A stretch of 64,000 nucleotides of DNA from Warburgia ugandensis (GCA_035236585.1 CP141130.1:29709501-29773500), one strand, 5' to 3'. Numbered from the stretch's first letter, positions 13,126-24,498 are shown. Notes: generated by a model not told the origin, from the sequence alone. Numbers and translations: made by a program.

Positions 13126-13218
<93 letters not shown>
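13080..13218. repeat. (AT)n-(AG)n compound microsatellite
   Basis: An AT tract (13,131-13,156) passes directly into an AG tract (13,157-13,218) inside the CACTA element. The reading frames that cross it are compositional. Confidence 0.95.
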
Positions 13219-13221
<3 letters not shown>

Positions 13222-13735
13222 TGGGAAACAATCACTTGAGGTTGGCTAGCAAATACACAGGGTAGAGAAAGAGAGAGGATGTGCAGTTGGTCAGGGCTAG
13301 CCAATGACCATTCAGGGTAGAGAGAGTGTGGGGATGCGTAGTCAATCGAGGCAGACGGCAACCGCACAAAGCAAAAGGAGGGAGGGAGGGAGGGAGGGAG
13401 AGGATGCACGCGCTGTTGGTCAAGGCAGGAGGCAATTGCATAGGGTAGATGAAAGGAGGGAAGGGAAGGGATTTGCAAGTAGTGAGTTGGGGCAAGTGGG
13501 AACTGTGCAGGGTAGATGGAGGGAGGGAAGGGAAGGGAAGGGATTTGCACGTAGTGAACTAGGGCAAGCAGGAACCATGCAGGGTAGATGGAGGGTGGGA
13601 GGTAGGGAGGGGATGCGTGTGCAATCGGTCAAGCTAGCTAGCTACCACGTTGGGTAAATGGAGGAATGGTGAGGAAATGTGTCCACAGTCAGTCAGGACC
13701 AACAAGCAACCACGTAAGGGAGACAGAGAGAGAGG
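13219..13735. repeat. Purine-rich minisatellite inside the CACTA element
   Basis: About seven degenerate units of roughly 65-75 bp. Each has the order GGAGGGAGGGAAGG-type purine run, 'gatgcgtg' or 'gatttgca', 'gt(c/t)aagg/ggggcaag', 'gcaacc/ggaacc', 'cagggtagatgga'. Units at 13,440-13,590 are the most alike. It lies between the two CACTA genes. Confidence 0.8.
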
Positions 13736-13919
13736 AGGAGGAGGAGGCGGGGGGGGAAGGGAGGGAGAAAGGAAGCACATTATGCATGTAGGCAAAGATT
13801 ACAAGCTTTCCAGCAGGGTGCAACGCTGATTGATGGAGACACAATGTTGGAAAATTGTAGATGATAGTGATGGAAAAGGAAATTGGTGGGATGAATGAAA
13901 ATTTTAATGTTATAAACAA

Positions 13920-14115
13920 GGGACTTTTAAAGTCTTGAAATAATCAACTTTAAAACATGTTTTTAAAGTCATTCTTTTTAAACAACTTTAGAAACATGTT
14001 TTTAAAGTCTTCTTTTTTTTTAGAACAACTTTAAAAATAAGATATTTAAAGTCATTCTTGAAGAATTACTTTAAAAAATTGTTTTTGAAATCATTTTATG
14101 GAACGACTTTAAAAG
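13920..14115. repeat. Internal third copy of CACTA subterminal-type repeats
   Basis: Words such as 'tttttaaagtcattctt' and 'aacgactttaaaa' are repeated as in the two end arrays, but this block lies about 3 kb inside the element, directly downstream of the DUF4216 coding remnant. It may mark the end of another, rearranged CACTA copy, since no terminal CACTA motif is seen beside it. Confidence 0.7.
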
Positions 14116-14795
14116 CCTTGGTGTCTTTTAAAGTTACATCTCTTATCACATCTATCTTCCACATAAAATACCTGTTTTGCTTGAGATGCCAAAATAAATT
14201 GATTATTTTTATAACCAATCTTGTTGAAATCAACCAATGTCAAGCCAAGGGCATCAGTTTTGATGTTGTCTTTATTGTGTTCCACCCAATTGCACTGAAA
14301 TACAACCACAGTTCTACAAGTATAATTCAAGGCTAATATCTCTCTTATAACCTTGTAGTAAGTACCATTCGCCACATTAGCTTATTATCCTTTAAATTGA
14401 AAAAGAATGTAGCATTGGCAACTAAGTTGACCTCGTTATTATGTTGTACTTTTGAGTTATCACGATCTTTTGTGTAAAAGTGATAATCATTGATGGCATA
14501 TCCAACATATTTTATTACTTCTAGTCGTGGTCTCATTGCTATCCAACCCAAGGAATCCAATATACTATTGCATAAAACTTCTCATTGATCTTGAACTTGT
14601 GCATATTAAGTAGGATATGATTGTTGCAAACAAGATTACATATACATAATGCAATTTATAGAAGCATGAATTCATTCATTTTACATTTTGACGATGCAAA
14701 GTATTGAGAGTACGACAGTGCTCAAATTGTAGTCACTTCTGTTTCTTTGAGTAACTTGGATTCTTTGCTTTGAGGACATCCATGTGCTCACATTA

Positions 14796-14874
<79 letters not shown>

Positions 14875-15984
14875 CTAATTAAGAGATCAACAAAAAAGTG
14901 CATGATCAACTTAGTTAATGTATAGCTAGATTTCATCAACATTTCACACGACATAAAGGTGCTCTTAGTCCCACTCTTTATAGTCTACAGTGGATACACA
15001 GCCACTCGATAGAAGTTTGCCAACCTAAGGATCTTAAGATCTAGTTGATTATTTCTTTCTTGCGATTCCAACTGCACCCACTCCTAATAAGTATCCTGTG
15101 CAAAACTTGACTACTTTCTCTACAATATAACACTCGGTTGGCAATGATTTCATACATGCCCTTTTAAAATTTTCATGTACCTCTCAAACGGGTACATCCA
15201 TCGTAAGTAAACAAACCCACAGAGTCTGACCTCATCAATGTGGTGCATTGTTTAAGTGTACCATCATGTCAAAGAAGGATGGTTGGAAGATTATCTCAAG
15301 CTTACATAAAGTTGTCACTAGATGTTCTTAAATTTCTTGAAATTTTAAACATTCACCACCTTCTTACAAAAAGCATTGAAGAAGTAGCAGAATGTTATAA
15401 TAGATCCTCTTACTTTATCCAGTAACACCAAATGTATTGCTACAGGCAAGAGTTGTTGCATCAATGCATGACAATTATGGGTCATTAGCCTTAACACATT
15501 CAGCTCTTCAATGGGGACAATGTTTCTAAAGTTTTAAGAGCAAGAGTATGGGATTTTGAGCTCAGATAGGGTTTTACATACTATTCTTTTATCCTCTCTA
15601 TCAGCATATAATTTGCTTTAGGTAGATATGTTCCTATGCTGCCCCTATCATATGGATGCAACCTTTTCTTTAAACCCATCTTCATAAGATTCATTCAAGT
15701 TACACGTCTATCCTTTGTTTTTCCCACGATGTCAAGCAAGGTACCGGTCAAGCTTTCGCACATATTTTTCTCAATATGCATGACATCAAGCACATGGCGC
15801 ATAGAGCTTTCATTGATTCTATTGAAGCACAAGTGTTCTTTAAACACCCTACAATTACTTTTTTCAAGTTTCTACATTTTGAGGATGCACAATGCATGTG
15901 ATTATGATCATCACCTGCCATAAGTGCGAACTCTATCAACTTTTTTGTTCCCTCATATTCTTTTGACGTTCTTGTAGCAGTCAT
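14109..15984 (-). pseudogene. CACTA transposase (TNP2 family) relic
   Basis: Read from 15,984 on the - strand, the order is: a transposase-associated domain starting 'SWMTATRTSKEYEGTKKLIE' with paired cysteines near 15,860; a jump into the later TNP2 part, 'RHVLDVMHIEKN' (about 15,795) followed by 'YLPKANYML'; a DUF4218 region from 'LMTHNCHALMQQLLPVAI' (about 15,487) to 'YIANE'-like sequence near 15,060; a (CA)n tract; and a DUF4216 region at 14,560-14,109 with 'YHFYTKDRDN', 'VVVFQCNWVE' and 'FILASQAKQVFYVEDR'. The enzyme class cuts and joins DNA at CACTA ends. The central catalytic part of TNP2 is missing between the first and second blocks, and stops occur throughout, so it cannot be active. 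Confidence 0.8.
14799..14870. repeat. (CA)n microsatellite
   Basis: About 36 CA units without interruption, lying between the DUF4218 and DUF4216 remnants of the CACTA transposase, possibly in a former intron. Confidence 0.97.
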
Positions 15985-16429
15985 CCAAGAATATTTGTCT
16001 ATTTTTCAATAAATTGAAGCTTGGTTAAGTATTTTACCAAACAATAAGTATACAAGAATTATAAGTATTTAAAAAAACCAAATTACATGCATTCACACAT
16101 GCGAAAATATTCAATTAACGATGAAGAAAGATGCAAAACATGACAGATACATTCAAAAATATATTTAACTTAAAAAGGAAAGTTTGTAACCATAACCATG
16201 CTTGCAAAATATATGAAAAATGCTTATATATGAAAATAATAAAGAGATACTAACCAATACTCAAATTGATATTAACTAGGAATATATATGTATGTAATTT
16301 CAATTCACAGTTGATTTGGTTGAAGATACCCACAATGAAAATCAATCTATATGAGCTTTACTTTGTGTATATATGAAGAAATTCATAACCAAAAAACCAA
16401 AATACGATGTCAAAATTCTTATAACAGAA

Positions 16430-16960
16430 ATATTACTTTTAAAGTTGCTTTCAAAAATGACTTTAATAGTACAAACTTTTAAAGTCATTCAAGAAAAATG
16501 ACTTTAAAAGAACATACTTTTAAGTCATTTCTGTTAAACGACTTTAAAAGACGATCACTTTTGGAGTCATCTTTTTTTTTTTTTGGAAACGACTTCTAAA
16601 ATCTTTTCCTGCAAAAAAAAAAAAAAAATTATTCCAATTAAAGTAAGTTAGTGGATTTTGAAGTTATTTTTAGAAAATGGCTATAAAACTAATGACTTTA
16701 GAAGCTAGTTCTATAAAAACAACTTTAAAAATCTATACTTTTAAAGTTGTTCTCTAAAAATTGACTTCAAAAGTGCATGGTTTTAAACTTGTTTTCTTAA
16801 AACTTGTCATTTTTCACAAAATGACTTTAAAAATGCTTTTCCACAAACAAAAAAAAAAAAAGGTTCTTCGTGATAGACTAAAGATGTCATTCTTTTACAA
16901 ACTAACTTCTTAAGTATGGTTTTAAAGTCATTTTTTTGTAAACGACTTAAAAATTATTTT
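16430..16960. repeat. CACTA right subterminal repeat array
   Basis: Repeated words AAAGTCATT, AATGACTTTAAAA and AACGACTTTAAAA in both orientations, with A-runs between. It mirrors the left array at 7,560-7,980 and ends about 65 bp inside the right terminus. Confidence 0.8.
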
Positions 16961-17025
16961 AGAAGTTGGTAGTAAAAAAATTTGACTTCTTTATGCCAAC
17001 TTTAAAAGCACCAATTTCAATCGTG

Positions 17026-17315
17026 ATCCTCAAACTTTCCATCATTGTTAAAATAGGTTTGTCCCTTGCATCTCTAACCCATAAGTTGAATGACTCAGCA
17101 ATATTGTTCACAAATATGTCATTCTTAACCGAACATGTGAAGTGAACTCTAGTCCATAATGAGGGACTGTAAGGCAAGTAGCCAATCATGGGCATGTGGT
17201 TCTATTTCTTTTAAGGCTTCCATCTTCCTTGGCATTGTTTCATAGAAGTGGCTATTGCACAATTCCACAATGCTTCCTTCATGGTGTTTTCAGGCCACCT
17301 CTTCTTCATGTTGCT
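17026..17315 (-). pseudogene. MuDR/MULE transposase, upstream part
   Basis: On the - strand from about 17,315: 'MKKRWPENTMKEALWNCAIA', a frame change, then 'MPMIGYLPYSPSLWTRVHFT' and 'NDIFVNNIAESFNLWVRDAR' with 'DKPILTMMESLRI'. This is the C-terminal half of the DDE region of MuDR-type transposases (W.R..F....D...NN..E.FN...AR..PI..M.E motif). Reading is cut at 17,025 by the CACTA element and resumes at 7,465. The upstream boundary at about 17,315 is where a Ty1/copia sequence takes over abruptly. Confidence 0.8.
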
Positions 17316-18440
17316 ATGCAGATCCAAGACATATCTTACATCACCTAATGTTTTGATTATTGCCATGATTTACTTTAATCTCTAGTATTAGTATTCATAT
17401 TGTCTTATATGCAACATCATTTCTCATAAGAATAAAATCTCCTTATAGGGTTTATACGTGTCAAACTATTCCCTATGTGGAAACATATGATATGAATAAC
17501 TAGAGTCTAGAATCCAAATATCAAAAAGATATTTTGCACCTGATATCACCAAGAGAAGGTAATCATCCTCCATTGAATTTATGTAGTACTTACTTGATTG
17601 TTGGAACTTTCCTTCTTATTTTTCTCCTTCAAACCTCTTTGATGTACTTTATAATCCCGTTTAATGTGACCTAGTTTCTTGCAATATAAACACTCAAACT
17701 TTCTGTTGCCCTTTCTCTCTTGACTTACACCATACCCTTCTTATTTCACCCTTTGCTCTTCTCCTACTCCTTGTTTGGAATCATTAGCCACCAATTCTTC
17801 CACTTGTGAAGTCTCACCATTTGGCTTCTTTCATATGTCATTCTTTGATAGAACAAAGGTTACCTCATTCAAGGTATTTTCCCCAAATATCATTGTAATC
17901 ACCAATCTAGCATAGGAAATAGAGAGGGAGGGACAAGAAGAAGTAACGGCTTGTCTTCCTCATCAATCTTTACTATTACATCCAATAATTATTGTAATAA
18001 CCTTGTTGAATGTGTAGAGATGATTCATGAGAGTGGATCCCTCTTCTATGCACAACTCATAATGTTGCTCTTAAGAAACACCTTATCTGTTAATGATTAT
18101 GTCATATACAGATCTTCTAGCTTTTCTCACATTTCAACTGCAAATTCTTCATTAATGACATTGTACATTACCTCATTCGTCAGACAACTATGAATGGTGC
18201 AGGTTACCTTCATGTCCATTTCATTCCACTCTAAGCCTATCATTGAGTATGATTTCATAATCAACCCTTGTTGCACAACCAAGTTCTTTACCCTTTGCTG
18301 CCAAAGACTGAAATTGACTTTGCCATCAAATCTCCCAGTCTTGAATTTCACACCTGAAGTCAACCCTTCCGGTAAAATCATATCGAATTCCCATTTTCTA
18401 CGAAGCTAACCAATTGAACCTATCTCTGATACCAACTTCT
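17315..18440 (-). pseudogene. Ty1/copia gag and protease remnant
   Basis: From the - strand ATG at 18,381 the protein reads as a copia Gag (UBN2-like): 'KTGRFDGKVNFSLWQQRV', 'VQQGL' and 'LTNEVMYNV'. Near 17,690-17,650 a CCHC zinc knuckle 'CLYCKKLGHIKRD' has its last cysteine replaced by tyrosine. At about 17,540-17,470 is a protease start 'LDSSYSYHM' (the family has LDSGCSxHM), followed by sequence ending 'IKTLGDVRYV' at about 17,325. Integrase, reverse transcriptase and RNase H are absent. Stops and frame changes are present. It is the 5' part of a retroelement, abruptly truncated at its junction with the MULE relic. Confidence 0.8.
18421..18435 (-). other. Copia primer binding site
   Basis: On the - strand TTGGTATCAGAGATA, close to the usual complement of initiator Met-tRNA (TGGTATCAGAGC) used to prime plant copia elements. 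It lies 5 bp inside the end of the LTR at 18,441 and just upstream of the gag ATG at 18,381. Confidence 0.8.
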
Positions 18441-18871
18441 TGTGCTTGAGGAAGTTAGTACGATCAAAAGAGTAAATTAAAGAGAGAAACATAGCAAATA
18501 AGCAATCATAGAATATACTTGAAGATTTTACGCGATTCAGTAAACATTTGCCTACATCCATAACGTCCTCAATCCTTCTTCGCTATGAGAGAGTTTAACA
18601 AGAGAATAGAGTGGAGAAAGGAATTGATTTCACTCACACCGTCCCCTGTACCCCAATTACACCTATACTCAATGTCACCGTCCTTCAACCCCAGAAGAAT
18701 CAAACTCAAAGCAATATGTGGTGCTGAGAATGTTTATATACATGGGCTTATATGGGCCCTTAGAGACCTACTCTTCAAGACCAATGCTTTTGGCTGGCAA
18801 GTATAGGAATCTCACTTAGGTAAACTGTCCCTTGATTTATTAATTGGGCAATATTTTAAGAGGTCTTATCA
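18441..18871 (-). mobile_element. Ty1/copia 5' LTR
   Basis: Read on the - strand it starts TGATAAGACC (18,871) and ends CTCAAGCACA (18,441), giving TG...CA ends and 431 bp. A TATATAAA-type promoter motif lies near 18,740. The inner end is fixed by the primer binding site; the outer end is inferred from the TG. No second LTR was found. Confidence 0.65.
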
Positions 18872-21378
18872 GGAGTGTTCCCCACGTGTGGCGGTGAATA
18901 ATACAACCATGCACATACAGACACAAAAAAGGATATCTTATGCAAGGAGAGGAATGCTAAACTAACCATGCTATGAGATATGGTGTGACAACTACATTTT
19001 GTAGAGCTATGTTTGCATGATCGGAATCGTTCATATCATTGCTCCAAGTTAGTTTTCTCATAGACCAAAAATCATATGGTATGAATTATTCTAGCTCCTG
19101 AGAAACTCTGTGTTGTTCACAAAGTTCCTAAATTGTATGTTACTGAGCACATTTAGTGAGATGCTTTCTAGATGCCAGACTCATCTAAATCTCGTGCTTT
19201 CTACTCTATAATCATTCAAAAGTTGACTTCAGAAAATATGGTTACCAGTTTGCACTCATAGTGTTGTCAGATATCCTCGTGCAAGGATAGAATGAAACTA
19301 AAACTGTGTCAAAGAGTGTCCGTATACTAGCTTATGATAGCTTCTGCAAGCATTCATGCGCGCAAGCATGCGTATCTATCTGCGTTTGAGAGAGAAGGAA
19401 GGTGGGCCTTGCGACCTACCGCAATTCGATGAATTAGAATATAAACAGAGAAAATAAGATCTGAAGAATTCTCCATCTTGCATCCCATCCAATTTAGACT
19501 TGGTTCGTGAATGTAACACGCATGGTACCCATGGGCAACTCTTAGATTTAGAATATTGTGTGAGTGGTTTATTTCTCAGCTTCTTCACTTGTTTCAAATA
19601 AGACCAAAAACAAAAGAATGACAAAAGTTTAGACCTTCGTCGTACTTTCTTTCTAGCAATCAAGCTAGCCGCATTTGGTTCTCAATCGGTCACCACATAA
19701 GAACTCAACCGTTGTATTGCCTTAACAAAAGGTACTTTTGGTATGTGACCATGACCGTGAGGTCAACCTCATGAGGGACTAAGTCATCACTAATCTCGAT
19801 TGCAAGTCTCCTTGTGGACTGAAAAAGTTTCTCTGGATCTCTTGATCAATTGACCAATCACACAGGGCGCCGCACATTAAGAGTGGGACTAATTCAGCGG
19901 ATTCCGCAATCACTCGCATACCGTGCACATTGGCTAAACTAGGAACAGATAATTGAACTTGTGTCCGTGGGAGCAAACCAGCTTTTGCGGATTTAGGGGT
20001 AGATGATGAATGCTGGTATACAGGGCGGTAGTGCAATATTCCTCCACTAGTACAGTGAGACCCACAATAGTATTGGTCCACACTGTTCATTGACTTCCCT
20101 AGCCTTGGATTCTATTGGTGCATAAGTCATGCTAAAAGAGCACATCTAACACCTAAGAAATTTCGCTTCTATATTATTAGGCATGGACAGTCATAAGCTC
20201 TTCGGGAGCAATGGTTTACATTGTACAGAGAATGCTACTTGCTCTCTCTATCCACCATTGGATATCCAAGGTCAGGAGAGACAGATGAACCATATGGCTC
20301 AATGGTATAGTATAATAGGCTATTATGCAAAAGTGGTGGATTTGCATGCTCTTAGGGTGTTTTCAGGGCTCTATACCAGCATTCCTCTTAAGAAAATATA
20401 TAAACATATAATCCGACTCCTCTCAGCATTCCTCTTAAGGGAATATCTCAAACTTATAGTCCTATCCTACTCCTCCTGTGAATGATGAGTAGAAACCGTT
20501 AGATCCGATGAACAAAGAGATTGAGGAGGATGTTATGATTGTCTATCAAACACTGGTGCTGCAGAAACGAGTGCCACTTTTATCTGATATGTCAAATGTC
20601 CGAAAACAATGCAGTCTAAAGAGGAGGCAGATCAGTCAATTTTGGGTAGCAAGGTTGGACCGCCTGTCACCATTACATACAAGACAAACATAGGATGATC
20701 CAGTCCGTCCATAACTTGGAGAAGCAAATCGAGAAACGAAAGTGAGTCGCCGCCAAGCGTCTGTACTTTTTATTTGTGTAACGGAGTTTTGAACTGTGAG
20801 GAGGGACCATTTTGGCACAGTTAAGCAGGTGACAAAATCAAAGGACACCTAGGCGCAACGCTACGCCCTTGCTTTTCTGATAAATTACTGAATGTGACAT
20901 TGCCAGTGTCAGAACTCAACCCGCTGCCAACTTATTAAAATGGCAAAAATGCCCTTATATCCATTCTCATTAAACATACACATCAATTATGAGTTCCGAC
21001 TCATAAACTTAAGCTAGCGACGCAGCAAAATTGGAAACATCTAAAATTTTACATCTCTGATTGCGGCCTTTAAACATGCTGATAAAAATGAAAATTGCAG
21101 TGGTATGTATTTGCCAACAAATGCTGGATAGTCAAACACTTGGAGTAATCCAAATTAAGGTGAAGGAATTTTTTGAATTGCTCATCCATGGGAAGCTGAA
21201 CCATTCTAATGGCTTGGATCATTGAAGCTGCGGGGCTTTATTTGTACTTTGGGCCATTACTGTTTTCCAAATGAAAATATACTTATCCACCGTATGAAAT
21301 TCCACATTAAGGGCCAAATCCGGACCCTTCTCAGGTTGTTTCCTAAAAGCTACTTTCCTAGCCCATACTTGACTCAAG
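18872..21378. other. Unassigned DNA, no recognised gene
   Basis: Less repetitive-looking than its surroundings and a little richer in GC near 19,780-20,100. Several reading frames of 60-103 codons exist, none with a recognised domain. No terminal repeats or duplications were found. Confidence 0.5.
19779..20090 (-). CDS. Unidentified open frame, 103 codons
   Basis: A frame from ATG at 20,090 to a stop at 19,779 has balanced, protein-like composition, for example 'VPSLANVHGMRVIAESAELV' and 'GALCDWSIDQEIQ' with three cysteines, unlike the low-complexity frames elsewhere in the window. I do not recognise a family. It has no visible splice partner nearby and could be a captured exon fragment or chance. 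No promoter or neighbouring exon can be tied to it. Confidence 0.25.
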   Translation of the reverse strand: MNSVDQYYCGSHCTSGGILHYRPVYQHSSSTPKSAKAGLLPRTQVQLSVPSLANVHGMRVIAESAELVPLLMCGALCDWSIDQEIQRNFFSPQGDLQSRLVMT

Positions 21379-21416
21379 ACATGATCGACTCTACTAATCT
21401 AATGAAATAATTCATT
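21379..21416. repeat. Target-site duplication of the LINE, left copy
   Basis: A 38-bp sequence beginning ACATGATCGACTC and ending ATAATTCATT, repeated without mismatch at 25,022-25,059. The two copies directly bound the LINE. Confidence 0.95.
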
Positions 21417-21418
21417 CA

Positions 21419-21449
<31 letters not shown>

Positions 21450-21463
21450 AGACCTTATCCCAA

Positions 21464-22837
21464 TTAGGGGTCGGCCACATGAATCTTATTCCTCCATTCC
21501 ACTCTATTAAATACCATGGCTTCATTTAGTCCCAAAATTTTTAAATCTTTCCTCACCACTTCTATCCACGTTTTTTTGGGCCTTCCCCTTATCCTTTTAG
21601 AACCTTCAACTTGTGTTGCCTCACTCCTTCTAACTGGTGCCGTTGTTGGCCTCCTTTGAACATGTTCAAACCATATAAGTCTAATCTCCCTCATTTTGTT
21701 ACCTATTGGTGCTATCCCCAAATTTCCTCTAATATTTTCATTTCTAATTCTATCCTTTCTTATCTTACCACTCATCCATCTCAACATCCTCATTTCTGCG
21801 ACAATCAACCTATGAGTATGATGCTCCTTAACTGCCCAACACTCTGATCCATAGAGCATGGCCGACCTTATAGCCATCCTATAGAATTTTTCCTTTAGTT
21901 TGAGTGGCACCCGCCGATCACATAAAACAGCCGATGCACATCTTCATTTGTTCCAACCCGCTTGGATTCTCTGGGTAACCTCCCTCTCAATCTCTCCACT
22001 CTCATGAATCAATGATCCTAAGTATCGGAAGTGGTCTCTCATGGGGACCTCTTGGTTATCAATCTTGACAGGTACTCCACTCCTACTCTCCTTGCTAAAA
22101 TTACATTCCATATATTCTGTCTTAGTTCAACTAATTTTAAATCCTTCCGATTCTAATGCTTCTCTCCATAACTCTATCTTTATGTTTACACCCTCCCTTG
22201 TCTCATCAAGTAGGACTATATCGTCTGCAAATAGCATGTACCAGGGAATCTCCTCATGCAGATGTTTTGTTAACTCATCCATAACTAATGTGAAAAGGTA
22301 TGGACTCAATGCCGATCCTTGGTGCAATCAGACAGTGACAGGAAAATCACCAGTCACGCCACTAGTGGTCTTAACATTTGTTACTACTCCCTCATACATA
22401 TCTTTAATTATGTCTATATACCCTTGAGAAACCCCTTTAACACCCAACACCCTCCATATTAACTCTCTAGGGACTTTATCATAAGCTTTCTCTAAGTCAA
22501 TAAAGACCATGTGTAGGTCTTTTCTCCTCTCCCTATATTTCTTTACTAATTGTCTTAGTAAGAAAATAGCTTCCATGGTAGACCTCCCAGGCATGAAACC
22601 AAACTAATTCTCCGATACACTTGTTTCATGTCGTAACCTCTTCTCAATCACTCTTTCAAAAAGTTTTATGGTATGGCTCATAAGTTTGATCCCTCGATAA
22701 TTAGTGCAGCTATGAATGTCTTCTTTATTCTTATAGATTGGTACAATAGAGCTTTTCCTCCACTCATCAGGCATTTTCTTTGATTTTATAATATTATTAA
22801 ACAACTTGGTCAACCAAACTACCCCAATATCTCTCAT
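21464..22837 (-). pseudogene. RTE LINE reverse transcriptase and C-terminal domain
   Basis: In one frame on the - strand: 'SIVPIYKNKEDIHSCTNYRG' (RT block 1), 'FGFMPGRSTMEAIF' (block 3), 'MVFIDLEKAYDKVPRELIW' (block A with the first catalytic Asp), '[17 protein letters not shown]' (block B) and '[17 protein letters not shown]' (block C; FADD holds the catalytic aspartates). The C-terminal part follows with 'AMLYGSECWAVK', 'EMRMLRWMSGK' and 'RIRGRPKKTWIEVV'. Stops separate the pieces at about 22,600, 22,328 and 22,125. The catalytic residues are all present. The enzyme would copy the element's RNA at the nicked target. A frame change lies between here and the endonuclease part. Confidence 0.92.
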
Positions 22838-23289
22838 ATGCTTCCAAACCTCTATTGGTATACCATCAGGCCCATGGCCTTTCCTGATTTTATCTTTCTC
22901 AAGGCCTCTTTTACTTCAAGCATTCTAATCCTACATTCATATCTATAATATCCAGTGTTATTTAAATTTATAGTATTTTCAATCCCTATATTCTCAGGGC
23001 CATTGTCATTTAACAATTTTTGAAAGTATATTTCCCACCTTTATTTGATCTCATCATCTTTGACTAATACCCTTTGATCATCACTTCTAATGCACCTAAC
23101 ATGCTCTAAGTCCTTACCCTTCTGTTATCTTACTTTTGGAAGTTTAAACACATCTTTCTCACCTTCTCTTGTTCCTAGTCTATTATAGAGCTCATCATAT
23201 GCTTTAAGTTTAGCCTCACTTACTATTCTCTTAGCAACGTTTTTAGCATTCTTATATTGTTCATAGTTTTCATTATTTCTAATCTTCTG

Positions 23290-24498
23290 TCATGCTTTAA
23301 AATGCATTCGTTTTTCTTTAATAGCTTTTTGCACTATTTCATTCCACCACCATGTTTCCTTTGTTAATAGCCTTTTACCTTTAGATACTCCTAAGACATC
23401 TTTTGCCACTTTGTTAATGGACTCAGCCATATTAGTCCACATAGTATTTACTTCTGTTTCATAGTTCCAATTTCCTTCTACCATCAACTTATTTTTTAAT
23501 GAGGTTATTTTCTCTCCTTTTAAGTTCCACCACTTAGTTTTTGGATGTGTATTAAGTTCAGTTCTTTTACTCCATCTTTTGATATGACTATCCATAACCA
23601 TTAACCTATGTTGTGAGGTTAAACTCTCACCGGGTATCACCTTACAATCCTTACATATAGATCGTTCATTATTCCTAAGTAGAAAAAAGTCTATTTGGCT
23701 TTTATGAAGTCCACTTTTAAAGGTTATTAAGTGTTCATCCCTCTTCGTAAAGAGTGTATTTGCAATGGATAGGTTATATGACAAAGCAAAATCAAGGATA
23801 TTCTCCCCTATCTAGTTTCGTTCACCTATACCATACCCTCCATGTATTCTATCATATCCTTCCTTATCTTTTCCTACATGGCCATTTAAGTCTGCTCCTA
23901 TAAATATCCCCTCAGTGTTGGGAATTTCTTGCATGACTCCCTCCATATCTTCCCAAAACTGTCTCTTAATTATATCTTGTAACCCTACTTGTGGGGCATA
24001 TGCAATTATAATATTTATAATCTGCTCTCCTAGAATCATTTTTATTATTATAATTCTATCACTGATTTTTTTAACGTCCACAACTTTATCTTTTAATTCC
24101 TTATCCACTATTGTTCCTATGCCATTTCTATTATTTTCCTTTCCTACGTACCATAATTTATACCCATCTATTTCTCTAGCTTTAGCCCCTTTCCATTTGG
24201 TTTCTTTTATACAAGCGATGTTGACTCTCCTACGTTTCATCGTGCCTACTAACTCCAAACTCTTACCGGTCAGTGTCCCTATATTCCATGTAGCAATGTG
24301 AATCTTATGTTTTGGAGATACCCTATTTACTATCGCCTTTCTCGACCTCCATGGTATAAACCCATGTCCACTTTTCACTGCACCTAGGTTCTGATGCAGC
24401 GCGTCGCTTCCGAGGGGACGCTCTAGTAGCCCTTGCCCATTTTTCACTACACTCGGGATCCGATGTAGCACGTCGCTTCTGAGAGAATGCCCTAGCAA
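23290..24498 (-). pseudogene. RTE LINE endonuclease and linker region
   Basis: From the - strand ATG at 24,498: an N-terminal segment with two copies of an approximately 26-residue unit ('LRSDVLHRIPSVVKNGQG', 'LGSDALHQNLGAVKSGHG'), then an AP-type endonuclease with 'ATWNIGTLTGK', 'CIKETKW' (metal-binding Glu), 'YAPQVG' and 'GADLNGHVG' (Asp/Asn pair). A stop at about 23,811 interrupts, and the frame continues with 'LTSQHRLMVMD' (the catalytic His block) and 'TKETWWWNEIVQKAIKEK'. It nicks target DNA to start target-primed reverse transcription. It is broken only by single stops, so the element is probably not very old. Confidence 0.9.

Larger units (their letters stand above)
7466..17025 (-). 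mobile_element. CACTA (En/Spm) transposon inserted in a MULE transposase
   Basis: The left end starts CACTACTATACAAGAGG at 7,466. The right end, read on the - strand from 17,025, starts CACGATTG, and both ends then share CTTTTaRAGTTGG. A 3-bp duplication ATC (7,463-7,465 and 17,026-17,028) flanks the element, as expected for CACTA elements. Dense subterminal repeats of AAAGTCATT/AATGACTTT type occupy 7,560-7,980 and 16,430-16,960. Coding remnants on the - strand are a TNP2-type transposase (15,984 to 14,109) and a Ptta/En/Spm-type gene (11,507 to about 9,000). MULE transposase reading on both sides is interrupted exactly at these ends, which independently supports the boundaries. The right terminal repeat is degenerate (CACGA rather than CACTA), and the genes carry many stops, so the element is not autonomous now. 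Confidence 0.85.

Noticed and set aside
13110-13657. Overlapping open frames of up to 146 codons on both strands
   Set aside because: They are made by the AG microsatellite and the purine-rich minisatellite inside the CACTA element.
14681-14872. Cys-Val repeat protein (-)
   Set aside because: Translation of the (CA)n microsatellite.
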